A stretch of DNA of 64,000 nt from 66-474 sp035281745 (GTDB lineage Bacteria > Pseudomonadota > Gammaproteobacteria > Xanthomonadales > Rhodanobacteraceae). The notes beneath the pieces are model-generated. The model saw nothing but the letters and a program-made list of their open reading frames with translations, was not told the DNA's origin and searched no databases. The first letter of the stretch is position 1. Each line of letters opens with the position of its first letter. This document shows positions 24,089-32,889 of this stretch, piece by piece. The DNA lies in contig DATEDI010000022.1 of assembly GCA_035281745.1 (NCBI GenBank), forward strand, positions 194,268-258,267. Reading direction: 5' to 3'. The position numbers and the translations under genes are program-made.

Positions 24089-26994
24089 CAGGACTCCGCC
24101 TCCCCAGCGTCGCGGGGCGCGTCGGGCGCAGGGATCACACGGCGCAACGGCTGATGCGCGAGCACCACCAGCATCAGCACACTGGCACCGGACACCACGG
24201 TGAACACACCAAGGTCGAACAGCAGCGCGCTGTTGAACGGAACGTTGCCGAGCACCGGCACGGTCCAGTATCCGTGGTACGAAGTCAGGAACGGATCGCC
24301 CAGCACGACTGCAGCGAGGCCGGTGGCGATCGCCAACAGCAATCCCGCGCCGATCCAGCGTACCGGCGCAACTTTCAGCCGCGCTTCCACCCAACGCGCA
24401 CCGGCGGCCATGTACAACACGATCAGCGTCATCGTCACGGTGATGCCGGCAACGAATCCGCCGCCCGGCAAGTCATGCCCGCGCAGGAACAGGTGCAGCG
24501 CGAACAGCGCGATCAGCGGCGCGACCAGCAGGATGAGCAAGGCCGGGATTGCCCGTTGGTCGGCCAGCGCTTGTCGATGACGCTCGATCTGGGCTTCATC
24601 CTGCGCGGGGGCGACATCGTGTTTGCGCGGCGAACCGATGCTCTCGACCGCCGGCCGGAACCGCCACAGCAATGCGAACACCGCCAGCGCCACGATCGCC
24701 AGCACGGTGATTTCGCCGAGTGTGTCCAGCGCGCGGAAGTCCACCAGGATCACGTTGACCACGTTGCGTCCGCCGCCACCCGGCAGCGCCTGTTCGAGAA
24801 AGAAGCGCGACGCCGAGTCGGCGACCAGGTGATTCATCACCGCGTACGCCAGGCTGGCGAGGCCTACCCCGACGGCGATCGCAACGACCGCATCCCGGAT
24901 GCGCCGGTAACGCGCGGCGGTGTCCAACGGCGACAGCTCCCGGATGCGCTTGGGCAGCCAGCGCAGCCCCAGCAACAGCAGCACGGTCGTGACCGATTCG
25001 ACCACCAGCTGCGTGACCGCGAGATCCGGCGCCGACAGCCACACGAAGGTAATGCACACCACCAAGCCAGTCCCGGCAGTGAGGATCAGCGCTGCCATGC
25101 GATGGAACTTGGCCTGGGTGGCCGCGCCGATCGCGCAGGCGATGCCGAGCAGCCACAGCAGCGCGAATGCGGGGTCGACGTGCATGCCATTCACTGCGAC
25201 GGGCGTCGGCAGCGGTTGCACCGCGAGGAAACCGAAGATGCCCGCCAGCACCACCACCAGCAGCAGTTGCACCTGCAACTTGCGGCCCGGAAAGATCTTC
25301 GCGAACAGATCGGGCAAGGTAGTGGTGAGGAACGCCAGCAGGCGCTCGAACCAGCGTAGTGCATGGATCCGGTCGATCAGCGGCGTGCTGTCGCGCGCTG
25401 CGATGCGCCGCCGCAGTACGACATACAACACGCACCCCACGACGAACGCAATTACGCTCATCAGCATGGGCATCGTCAGCCCGTGCCAGATCGCAAGGTC
25501 GTAGGCGGGCAATTGCGGCCCCAACACCGAGCCCGCAGCCGCACGCAGGAGCGAACCCACCGCCCACGCCGGGAAGATCCCGACCGCGAGGCAGGCCAGC
25601 GCCAATATCCCGATCGGGAAACGCATCCAGCGCGGCGGCTCGTGCGGCGTGCGGGGAAAGTCGTGCCGCAGCGGACCGAAGAATGCGCCGCCCACCAGCC
25701 GCAGCGAATAGGTGACGCCGAGCGCCGCCGCGGCCACCGCGACCAGCACCGTCAGTGCGTCCAGGGCCACGCCATGGTTGGCACCCAACGCCACGGCGAA
25801 AAACATTTCCTTGGACAGGAAGCCGTTGAGCAGCGGCACGCCCGCCATCGCCGCGCCGGCAATCACCGCCAGCGTCGCGGTGATCGGCATCACGTGGCGC
25901 AAGCCGCCCAGCCGCCGCAAATCGCGCGTGCCGGTTTCGTGGTCCACCGCGCCGGCCGCCATGAACAACGACGCCTTGAAGGTGGCGTGGTTGACGGTGT
26001 GGAAGATCGCCGCCACCACGCCCAGCGTGCTGCCGAGTCCCGCCAACATCGTGATCAGGCCGAGATGGCTGATGGTGGAATACGCCAGCACTGCTTTCAT
26101 GTCGTGCTGGAAGGTTGCGGCCCAGGCGCCCACCAGCATCGTCGTCAGGCCGACGCCGCCCACGATCCAGAACCATGGTTCGGTGCCCGCCAGCACCGGC
26201 CAGAACCGCAGCAGCAGGAACACGCCGGCCTTGACCATCGTCGCCGAGTGCAGGTACGCCGAAACCGGCGTGGGCGCCGACATCGCCTGCGGCAGCCAGA
26301 AATGGAAAGGCACCTGCGCGCTCTTGGTGAACGCGCCGAGCAGGATCAGCAGCAAGGCCGGCAGGTACAGCGGGCTTTCACGGATGCGATCGCCCGCGGC
26401 GAGGATGGCATCGACGTCGTAGCTGCCCGCGATATGCGCCAGCACCAGTACGCCGGCCAGCAGGCACAATCCGCCGGTGACGGTGACGATCAGTGCCGTG
26501 CGTGCGGCGTCGCGTGCCGACTTGCCATGGTGCCAGTAGCCGATCAGCAGGAACGAGAACAGGCTGGTCAGTTCCCAGAAGAACACCAGCTGGATCACGT
26601 TGCCGGACACCACGATCCCCAGCATCGCGCCCATGAAACCCAGCAGCAGCGAGTAGAACCGCGCCAGCGGATACTCGCGCGGCATGTAATAGGTCGCGTA
26701 GATGCCGACCAGCAGCCCGACGCCGTTGACCAGGATCAGGAACAGCCACGTGAGCCCGTCCACGCGCACCGTGAAATCAAGACCGAGCGCCGGCGCCCAC
26801 GCAAAAGTCTGACGCAGCACTTCGCCGTCTGCGATTGCAGGGAACAACAGCGCCGACAAAATCAGGCACACACCGGCGGTGCCGGTCATCAACCACGTCG
26901 TCCGCCTGCGATTGCCGTGGCCGAGCAGCGGCGTGGCCAGCGCCGCCGCGAACGGCAGCAACAGGACGACGGTTGAGATCAAGCCGTACGGCAT
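24088..26994 (-). CDS. mnhA: Mrp-type antiporter fused subunit A/B
   Basis: This large polytopic protein has 968 residues from the ATG at 26994 (MPYGLISTVV). It is the A and B subunits as one chain, as in group-2 systems (PhaA/MrpA'). The N-terminal two-thirds is NuoL-like: FFWELTSLFSFLLIGYW has the channel Glu, GAFTKSAQVPFHFWLPQAM the Lys, HSATMVKAGVFLLLR and ISHLGLITML the later channel residues. The MrpA-specific NuoJ-like region and the MrpB-like end (FLRGHDLPGGGFVAGITVT) follow. It heads the AB-C-D-E-F-G operon, where every gene touches or overlaps the next. The system exchanges Na+ or K+ for protons and supports pH and salt tolerance. An upstream TTG at 27036 is less likely. Confidence 0.95.
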   Translation of the reverse strand: MPYGLISTVVLLLPFAAALATPLLGHGNRRRTTWLMTGTAGVCLILSALLFPAIADGEVLRQTFAWAPALGLDFTVRVDGLTWLFLILVNGVGLLVGIYATYYMPREYPLARFYSLLLGFMGAMLGIVVSGNVIQLVFFWELTSLFSFLLIGYWHHGKSARDAARTALIVTVTGGLCLLAGVLVLAHIAGSYDVDAILAAGDRIRESPLYLPALLLILLGAFTKSAQVPFHFWLPQAMSAPTPVSAYLHSATMVKAGVFLLLRFWPVLAGTEPWFWIVGGVGLTTMLVGAWAATFQHDMKAVLAYSTISHLGLITMLAGLGSTLGVVAAIFHTVNHATFKASLFMAAGAVDHETGTRDLRRLGGLRHVMPITATLAVIAGAAMAGVPLLNGFLSKEMFFAVALGANHGVALDALTVLVAVAAAALGVTYSLRLVGGAFFGPLRHDFPRTPHEPPRWMRFPIGILALACLAVGIFPAWAVGSLLRAAAGSVLGPQLPAYDLAIWHGLTMPMLMSVIAFVVGCVLYVVLRRRIAARDSTPLIDRIHALRWFERLLAFLTTTLPDLFAKIFPGRKLQVQLLLVVVLAGIFGFLAVQPLPTPVAVNGMHVDPAFALLWLLGIACAIGAATQAKFHRMAALILTAGTGLVVCITFVWLSAPDLAVTQLVVESVTTVLLLLGLRWLPKRIRELSPLDTAARYRRIRDAVVAIAVGVGLASLAYAVMNHLVADSASRFFLEQALPGGGGRNVVNVILVDFRALDTLGEITVLAIVALAVFALLWRFRPAVESIGSPRKHDVAPAQDEAQIERHRQALADQRAIPALLILLVAPLIALFALHLFLRGHDLPGGGFVAGITVTMTLIVLYMAAGARWVEARLKVAPVRWIGAGLLLAIATGLAAVVLGDPFLTSYHGYWTVPVLGNVPFNSALLFDLGVFTVVSGASVLMLVVLAHQPLRRVIPAPDAPRDAGEAES

Positions 26995-27501
26995 CGTCGG
27001 GAAAGCCCTGATCGGTGGCCCCGCGCCCACGATCAAACCGTGATGGCGTCAGGGCTTCGAGTCTACACGGCAGGTGTGGCCGTCAGCGCCGGTGCGCGAG
27101 TTCGCAGATGCGTTTCTCATCGCTCCTGACGCGGGTGATCCGCCCGTCAAGCGGGCGAGGTCCGGAATCCAAGCCGCGCGACAATGGGCAGATTGACAAG
27201 CGTTCCCCGGGGAGTTCCGTCTTTTGATCATCATCCCCGAATACTCGCGCCATGCGCCGCCTTCGGCGCTCGCGTTTGCAATCTTGCAAACGCCGTCCGG
27301 TATCGTGTCTCCGTTCGAAGACTGGCTGCTCCCGCACTTGCACAGCCGTGCACCTTGGAATCAGTCGGTCAGTACTGTCAGATGCCGCGCAAGTGCTTTC
27401 AACACTGCTCATGCGACAACTTGATCAAAGAGGTGAGGCGGCCATGGAAGCCCGCCTCACGGCAGGTCGCGGCCAGAAGGCACCGCGACGATGCGCTCGG
27501 G
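26995..27501. other. Intergenic region with palindromic repeat and terminator-like hairpin
   Basis: No gene is supported in these roughly 500 bases. GCGTTTGCAA-TC-TTGCAAACGC (27272-27293) is a perfect 10-bp-arm palindrome, preceded by GCGCCG-CCTT-CGGCGC (27255-27270). Together with CCCCGAATACTCGCGCCAT before them, they make a partial copy of the dispersed repeat also found near 34140, 56665 and 57590. A second hairpin, GTGAGGCGG / CCGCCTCAC (27433-27441 and 27452-27460), lies about 40 bases past the FAS1 stop and could terminate that transcript. The mnhA promoter probably lies just upstream of 26994, but no convincing -35/-10 pair is seen. Confidence 0.55.
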
Positions 27502-28097
27502 TCAGGGCATCAGTACCTTGTTGATGACCATGATCACGCCATTGGACTGATAGACATTCGGGATTGTGACTTCGGCCGTGTTGCCCTTGTCATCGGTCAC
27601 GGTCAGCTGGGTGCCGCTCCCCTTCACGGTCAGCCAATCGCCTTCGACGGTCTTCAGCTTGGCCTCTCCGTTCCCGGCCGCGATTTTTGCATCCAGCGCT
27701 TTCGTGTCGAGGCGCCCGGACACGACGTGGTAGGTGAGGATCTTGGTCAGCTGCGCCTTGTTGGCGGGCTTGAGCAGGTTTTGGACTGTCCCTGCCGGCA
27801 GGGCAGCAAAGGCCTCGTTGGTCGGCGCGAACACCGTGAACGGGCCAGAACCTTCCAGCGTTTTCACCAGCCCCGCAGCCTTGACGGCCTTGACCAGGGT
27901 GGTGTGGTCCTTGGAGTGCATGGCGTTTTGGATGATGTTGCGCGACGGATACATCGCGGCGCCCCCGACCATTACGGTGTGCTGATCGTGCATCGAGCCC
28001 ATGCTGCTGACATTTGCGCGAAGGCGGGAATGGCACTCGCGGCGAGTGCCAGCGACAAACCAATGGTCAAGGCGTGCCTGGAAAAAGGAACCTTCAT
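27502..28097 (-). pseudogene. FAS1 (fasciclin) domain protein with frameshift between signal peptide and domain
   Basis: The start at 28097 has a good ribosome binding site (AGGAG, six bases before) and encodes MKVPFSRHALTIGLSLAL ... AIPAFAQ, a full signal peptide. That frame then reads MSAAWARCTISTP and stops at about 27972. The FAS1 domain lies in a neighbouring frame that is open from before the signal peptide region, beginning around SSMGSMHDQHTVMVGG. It shows the fasciclin H1 box TVFAPTNEAFAALPAGTV, the central YHVVSGR and the H2-like NVYQSNGVIMVINKVLMP. A one-base gain or two-base loss near 28000-28015 would join the parts. It could be a sequencing error, a decayed gene or a programmed shift. 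Without repair no secreted product is made. It follows an ECF sigma/anti-sigma pair on the same strand. Confidence 0.75.
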
Positions 28098-28392
28098 GTG
28101 CGACTCCTGTTGGAATGGGGCTTCGCAATTTGGAAGCCTCTGCAGATACGCGCGAAGCCTCGGCATGGATGCACCTCGCGGCACGCCGTTCAGCTTCAAG
28201 TCGCAACGCCATCGACGAGTGTCGTGGCAGCACCTCGCGCAATTTCGCGAAGAGGGCGGCGAAAGTCCACCCGCGCGTTTTCAGTTCGGGATTGAGGTGC
28301 CGTGGGTGCGCGCACCAACCACGCCTTCCCGCATCCCGCCAGTCAGAAAGTGCTGGTGTGCGGAGGTGCGCAAGGACCGGCTGCAATGCCGG

Positions 28393-29193
28393 TCAGGTGC
28401 TGCCGATCGTGCGTTCCGAAAGACGCAGCATGGCGACGGGTTTGCCGGTACTTTGCGCGGCGGCGCCGATCGTGCCCTTGGCGATCACTTCGCCGGTGGG
28501 CTGGCCGGTTGGCGAGCCGCCGGGCGGCTCGACCGATACTGCGAGCGTCGCCGTCGGCCCCAGCTTCGCGACCAGGGTCGCCCGGAGCGTAATGGTCGTC
28601 GCGCCGTTCGCTGCGATCATGCCCACCGCGATGGGTTTCTGGCCCGCCGGGATCAGCCAGAGTTCCGGCGCGCGACCGGCGGGGAGCGTTTGCGGCTGTG
28701 CGGCCACCACCACCATCCGCGCTTGCTGCAAGTCCATGGTCGCGGTCCAACCGACTTGGCCGTTGGTCTGACTCAGGGTGGACGCCATGTAGGCCACCGC
28801 CGGCGGCGCGGACGACGGCGTGCTCCCACGCGGCAGCGCCACGATGGCGATGATGCAGGCCGCGGCAACGGCGAGGGCCCCGAATGCAAGGCCGCGCCAT
28901 ACCGCAAGATTGTTCCACCAACCGGAGCTCGTGGTCGGGAACGATTCGCGAGGCACCTGCCGAGTTCCGAGCGCGGTCTGGATCCGCGTCCAGATATGGG
29001 CAGGTGGCGCGGCGACCGGAATATCTTCGGCCAGCGGCGACAGGTATTTCTGCCAGCGCGCCATTTCCGCCGCCGCACTGGGATCGTTCGCGATCTCGCG
29101 CTCGACCGCGGCGCGCTCGTTCGCGTCCAGCACGCCCAACACGTACTCGGCGTAACGCAGGTCTTCGGGCTCGTGGTCGAGGGGCGTGTTCAC
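28393..29193 (-). CDS. RskA-like anti-sigma factor
   Basis: Membrane-bound regulator of 266 residues predicted to bind the adjacent ECF sigma factor. It starts with a GTG (29193) that overlaps the sigma stop by four bases (GTGA). The cytoplasmic N-terminal part (about 1-85: LRYAEYVLGVLDANERAAVE, DPSAAAEMARWQKYLSPLAE) matches RskA-type anti-sigma domains; no zinc-binding HxxxCxxC motif is present. One helix follows (about 95-118, LAFGALAVAAACIIAIVAL). The C-terminal periplasmic part carries the RskA domain (GRAPELWLIPAGQKPIAVGM, LAVSVEPPGGSPTGQPTG). Release of the sigma factor would need regulated proteolysis, as known for RskA. Confidence 0.9.
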   Translation of the reverse strand: MNTPLDHEPEDLRYAEYVLGVLDANERAAVEREIANDPSAAAEMARWQKYLSPLAEDIPVAAPPAHIWTRIQTALGTRQVPRESFPTTSSGWWNNLAVWRGLAFGALAVAAACIIAIVALPRGSTPSSAPPAVAYMASTLSQTNGQVGWTATMDLQQARMVVVAAQPQTLPAGRAPELWLIPAGQKPIAVGMIAANGATTITLRATLVAKLGPTATLAVSVEPPGGSPTGQPTGEVIAKGTIGAAAQSTGKPVAMLRLSERTIGST

Positions 29194-29762
29194 GGCGTTG
29201 CTTCGGTTTCTTCCAGACAGGTACGCAGGCGCATCAGGCTGCGTCGGATCCAGCTCTTCAAGGTCGCGAGCGGTACGCCCAAGCGGTCCGCCAACTGGAT
29301 GTACGTCGCGCCCGTGAAAAAGGCTGCGCACACGGCTTGTCGCTGCTGTTCGGCGAGGGTGCCGAGGCAACGATCGAGGCGCTGGCGCTGCTGGCTCGCT
29401 TCGCTGGACCGGACGGGTCCGGGATCGGGATCGACAATGCGCCCGGCCATAGCGTCATCCAGCGGAGCCTCGCGATGCCGGCGCAGTTGGTCGATGCACT
29501 GGTTGCGTGCGAGGCTGAGCAGCCAGGTCATCGCCGTCGCGCGCGCCGGGTCGAAACGAGCCGCGCGATGCCACACCTTGACGTAAAGCTCTTGCAGGGC
29601 ATCCTCGGCTTCGCCGCGCTCGCGCAGCATTCGCAGGCAGACGCCGAACAGTTTGTCCGACGTACGTCGATACAGCGTCGCGAACGCCCCGCGGTCGCCG
29701 CCTGCACAGGCGCGCATCAGGTCGGTGAGTTCAGCGGCATCGTCCTGCGGCGAGGCAAGCAT
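29190..29762 (-). CDS. ECF RNA polymerase sigma factor
   Basis: This 190-residue group-4 sigma factor has region 2 at about 25-95 (AFATLYRRTSDKLFGVCLRM, DALQELYVKVWHRAARFDP, TWLLSLARNQCIDQLRRHRE) and region 4 at about 125-180 (TLAEQQRQAVCAAFFTGATY, DRLGVPLATLKSWIRRSLMR). It directs RNA polymerase to a small set of promoters, normally including its own. The RskA-like anti-sigma gene overlaps its stop and the FAS1 gene follows, the same three-part set as SigK-RskA-MPT70/83 in mycobacteria. FAS1 is therefore a likely target. ATG at 29762. Confidence 0.93.
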   Translation of the reverse strand: MLASPQDDAAELTDLMRACAGGDRGAFATLYRRTSDKLFGVCLRMLRERGEAEDALQELYVKVWHRAARFDPARATAMTWLLSLARNQCIDQLRRHREAPLDDAMAGRIVDPDPGPVRSSEASQQRQRLDRCLGTLAEQQRQAVCAAFFTGATYIQLADRLGVPLATLKSWIRRSLMRLRTCLEETEATP

Positions 29763-29901
29763 GCATCAAGCATTGCAGCATCGCGGCGGCACCGCAAGGC
29801 AAGCCGCGCGCGTCCGCCGCATGGCCCAGGTTGGCCGACCTGGGCCGTCCATGGGATCGCCGCGCTCATGCAATTGGGCGGAACCTCTGTCGTTTGTTGC
29901 G

Positions 29902-30576
29902 TCAGGTATTCGCGAGCAGGTACGGTCCGCCGCGTTCCAGCGCACGCCGGTAGGCGACCCGTGCGTGGATGCGTTCCGGGAACCCCATCAGCCTGGGCCG
30001 GCTTGCGTCCAGTCCAGCCCTTTGTGCCGCGGCTTCCAGCGGGAAACTCATCTGGATGTCGGCGGCCGTAAACGTTGCACCCGCGAACCATTCGCTCTTG
30101 CCGAGTTCGGCTTCCATGAAGTCCAGTTGGCGCTGCAGATTGGGCATCACGAAGGTACCCAGCACCTTGCGCGAAATGCCGCGTGCAATCGGCTTGGCAA
30201 AGAAGGGCATGGGCTTGCGCGGGATCTCGTCGAAGATCAGCTTGAGCAGCAACGGGGGCATCGCCGAACCCTCGGCGAAGTGCAGCCAGTACGTGTAACG
30301 CAGGTGTTCCGCGGTGCCGGTCGGCGGCGCCAGACGCCCGTGCCCGTAATGTTCCAGCATGTATTCGATGATGGCGCCGGATTCGGCGATGACCCGACCG
30401 CCGTCGGTGATCACGGGCGATTTGCCGAGCGGGTGCACCTCCCGCAGCGATGCAGGTGCCAGCATGGTTTCGGGATCGCGCTGGTACCGCTTGATCTCGT
30501 AAGGAAGTCCCAGTTCTTCGAACAGCCACAGCACGCGTTGGGAACGTGAATTGTCAAGGTGATGGACGACGATCAT
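29902..30576 (-). CDS. Glutathione S-transferase family protein
   Basis: Cytoplasmic 224-residue protein. The thioredoxin-like N-terminal domain (about 1-78) starts MIVVHHLDNSRSQRVLWLFE, with Ser10/Ser12 in the position of the catalytic residue, and ends with VITDGGRVIAESGAIIEYML, the glutathione-binding ESGAI box. The helical C-terminal domain (about 88-215) contains WFAGATFTAADIQMSFPLEA, the GST N-capping motif. It is a bacterial GST of the Ure2p/DHAR-like group, for detoxification or peroxide reduction; the substrate is unknown. It is single and lies downstream of the repeat-free gap after the unknown secreted gene. Confidence 0.9.
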   Translation of the reverse strand: MIVVHHLDNSRSQRVLWLFEELGLPYEIKRYQRDPETMLAPASLREVHPLGKSPVITDGGRVIAESGAIIEYMLEHYGHGRLAPPTGTAEHLRYTYWLHFAEGSAMPPLLLKLIFDEIPRKPMPFFAKPIARGISRKVLGTFVMPNLQRQLDFMEAELGKSEWFAGATFTAADIQMSFPLEAAAQRAGLDASRPRLMGFPERIHARVAYRRALERGGPYLLANT

Positions 30577-30785
30577 GGCGCTGCCGTGAAGGAGGGTGGC
30601 CGAGTTTCCCGAATGTCCGCTTCGTCTTTGCGATGTGTCGCGTGGCGAAGCTCGTGGCGGAAGGCATCAATTGCTGCTCACCGCCACGAGACTTGCGCAC
30701 ACCTGTTCACCTGGCAGCCAACCGCCTTGTTCGACAGGATGCGAGGATCGGGGATCCCTGCATGGCGAACACGCAGCACGCGGCT

Positions 30786-31637
30786 TTAATGATGATCGTG
30801 CATGTCCATCATTTTCTGTGAGCTGAAGAACAGGAAGAAGTTCGAGGGCACCTCGATGGCATCACCCTTTCGCTCGGCGAGCTTCAGGCTCGCGACGGAC
30901 GTGATCCCGTTGCTGCCATTCTCGGGCGGCCAATCGGCGATGTCGGTGACCAGCACCGGAACCACTTCCCACCAGATTGCCTTGCTGTTCGCCCGCGAAT
31001 CGGCGATCACGTGGCTATGGTTCGGTGTCGGCAGGAAGACATTCTGCGCAGGCGCTGGCAGCTTTCCAAGCGCGACCAGTACCTTGCCGAGATCCACCGT
31101 GGACGCATGCATCGTGCAGGTTCCCGGCGGCGAGCCCGGATTCGGGCAATCCGTAAACACCAGCGGCTTGGCCTTGTAGGCTTCGGGGATGGCACCGAAC
31201 AACTTGATCAGCGTATTGCCCAGTGCGCGCCCGCAAAGCGTATTCAACCGAACTTCCGGGGGGCAAGGAATCGCATCATCCGGATTCTGGTCGTCGTTCA
31301 GCGAGAACATCGGGACGAGGACATAGAGAATCGCCGACTTTCTGGCGTTCTCGCCTGTTGGGTCGATGGTGGGCTGGATGCCCGCCTGGCAAATCGGCGT
31401 CTGGAATTCACCTGAATCCGATTGCGCCGCCATGCCGTTGTAGTCGAGGTCGTCGCGCGGTTGATCGACGCAGTCGAAGTTCTGCGTGTAGGTGAACTTG
31501 ACCAGCTTGCCGTTGGAAAATCCTTGGGTCTGGTTGGGCTGGAGCACTTGGCCATAGGCGCCTCCGAACGCAAGGAACGACGCAAACACCACTGCACCGA
31601 GCAGCAGCCTGGAGATGGAACGTTTCGTGGATTTCAT
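30786..31637 (-). CDS. Unknown secreted protein, His-rich C-terminus
   Basis: I do not recognise a family. It has 283 residues with a strong AGGAGG ribosome binding site and a signal peptide (about 1-29: RLLLGAVVFASFLAFGG, cleaved near YGQ). The mature part holds six cysteines (about 56, 82, 124, 135, 164 and 174), enough for three disulfides, plus Pro/Asp-rich loops such as NDDQNPDDAIPCPPEVRLN. A stretch LPTPNHSHVIADSRANSKA could hold metal ligands, and the end reads MMDMHDHH. It may be a periplasmic or extracellular protein that binds a metal. GC is lower than in flanking genes. Its own promoter is expected in the 370-base gap upstream. Confidence 0.75.
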   Translation of the reverse strand: MKSTKRSISRLLLGAVVFASFLAFGGAYGQVLQPNQTQGFSNGKLVKFTYTQNFDCVDQPRDDLDYNGMAAQSDSGEFQTPICQAGIQPTIDPTGENARKSAILYVLVPMFSLNDDQNPDDAIPCPPEVRLNTLCGRALGNTLIKLFGAIPEAYKAKPLVFTDCPNPGSPPGTCTMHASTVDLGKVLVALGKLPAPAQNVFLPTPNHSHVIADSRANSKAIWWEVVPVLVTDIADWPPENGSNGITSVASLKLAERKGDAIEVPSNFFLFFSSQKMMDMHDHH

Positions 31638-32007
31638 GGCGCCCTCCTATCGGGATCCATACCTCTTTGCACGCGCCATACCCCGGCATCATGGATGGCC
31701 GGGTTTGTGGCCGTACCTCGCATGTACGAATGTCCGAAGGAAAAAGATGCAGCTCGTCAAGGCCAATCCGCGAAATGGCATGGCCAAATTGACCGTACCG
31801 GATTGATCCCAAGGGCGCTGCGGTGGTAAACGAGATCGCTTGGCTGCCTTGGTGCTGCTGACACCGCGAGGCATGGCTCGGATACGTCACGCGGAGCGGT
31901 TGCAAGGGCGCCACCGCGTGATCGTCTTGGTACGGTTGAGTCCGCTGGTTTGGTCGAAACCCTTGTGTTGCTTGGCTTGTCCCCGGTGTAACCGTTCGAG
32001 GTGAAAT
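31638..32007. other. Intergenic gap between two divergent envelope genes
   Basis: These 370 bases separate the secreted-protein gene (minus) from the L,D-transpeptidase gene (plus), so both promoters should lie here. A 19-codon frame at 31747-31806 (MQLVKANPRNGMAKLTVPD) follows a fair GAAGGA site but is too short to support. No clear operator, RNA gene or long inverted repeat is seen. Confidence 0.4.
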
Positions 32008-32784
32008 ATGGACAAAAACAATTTGGTGGCGAGGCGTGTGCGCCGGGCGGGGTTGGCAATTTTGCTCGTGGCATTCGCGCTGCAGGCATGGGCTGCGCCA
32101 AGCGGGCAGGCGGGCGACCTGCCGGTACGGCCTCAACCTGACTCGGCTCTAGGCCACCTTCTGGCACGAGCCGAAGCAACGTTCTCGAGCGGCCAAGCCG
32201 TTGTGGTGCAGGCCACAGCCGCGGACAACCCTCATGCTCTTCTTGGGCGCTATGAAAAGACCGGAGACGGTTGGCGCAGGATTGGAAATCCCGTACCGGC
32301 GGTGCTCGGCGTGAACGGCATCACGCTTGAAAAGCGGGAAGGAGACGGTAAATCCCCTGCCGGTATCTTCCCGTTGGGGAGGGCATTTGGCAGCGAGCAA
32401 GCGCCATCGGATTTTCGCATGCCTTATACCCGTACCACCCGCTACGACTACTGGGTGGATGACCCGAAGTCCGCCGACTACAACCGGTGGGTAACAACGT
32501 TTCAAGAGCCGCGCCGGTACTGGCAGTCATTCGAAAAACTGAACATCCCGGAGTATAGATACGCGGCCGTCATTGACTACAACACGCAGCCCATCGTACC
32601 GGGACGTGGCAGCGCCATCTTCCTTCATATCTGGCCAGGACCAGATGGCCATACGGTTGGCTGCACGGCGATTGCGGAACGACACCTGGTCGTTCTACTA
32701 AGTTGGCTGAACCCAGCAGAGCGCCCCGTAATAATTCAAGGCACCACAACACAACTCAATCAGCTTGCCGCCAATGGCAGGTAA
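32008..32784 (+). CDS. L,D-transpeptidase (YkuD-fold) family protein
   Basis: Exported enzyme of 258 residues that probably forms 3-3 cross-links or attaches proteins to peptidoglycan. Signal peptide about 1-28 (FALQAWAAP). The catalytic region is near residues 208-225: HIWPGPDGHTVGCTAIAER, with the His and the Cys in GC-T-A in the place of the usual GCIR box. Upstream are GDGKSPAGIFPLG and the YkuD-type VLGVNGITLEKREG, which show that the fold belongs to the IgA-peptidase-like YkuD subgroup with a shortened catalytic loop. Codon use is a little less GC-rich than in nearby genes. It stands alone. Confidence 0.85.
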   Translation: MDKNNLVARRVRRAGLAILLVAFALQAWAAPSGQAGDLPVRPQPDSALGHLLARAEATFSSGQAVVVQATAADNPHALLGRYEKTGDGWRRIGNPVPAVLGVNGITLEKREGDGKSPAGIFPLGRAFGSEQAPSDFRMPYTRTTRYDYWVDDPKSADYNRWVTTFQEPRRYWQSFEKLNIPEYRYAAVIDYNTQPIVPGRGSAIFLHIWPGPDGHTVGCTAIAERHLVVLLSWLNPAERPVIIQGTTTQLNQLAANGR

Positions 32785-32889
32785 CCTGCGGCTTTCGCGA
32801 TCCGCCAAGGATGGAGTGTCTGCGGTTCCATCCAGTTTTCGCGGGCGGTTAGACCAAGGCTTCGAACTTCGGATTTTTGATCAACTCCC

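Noticed and set aside
31747..31806. A 19-codon leader peptide with a fair ribosome binding site
   Set aside because: Too short, no downstream gene on that strand for 200 bases, no support beyond chance.
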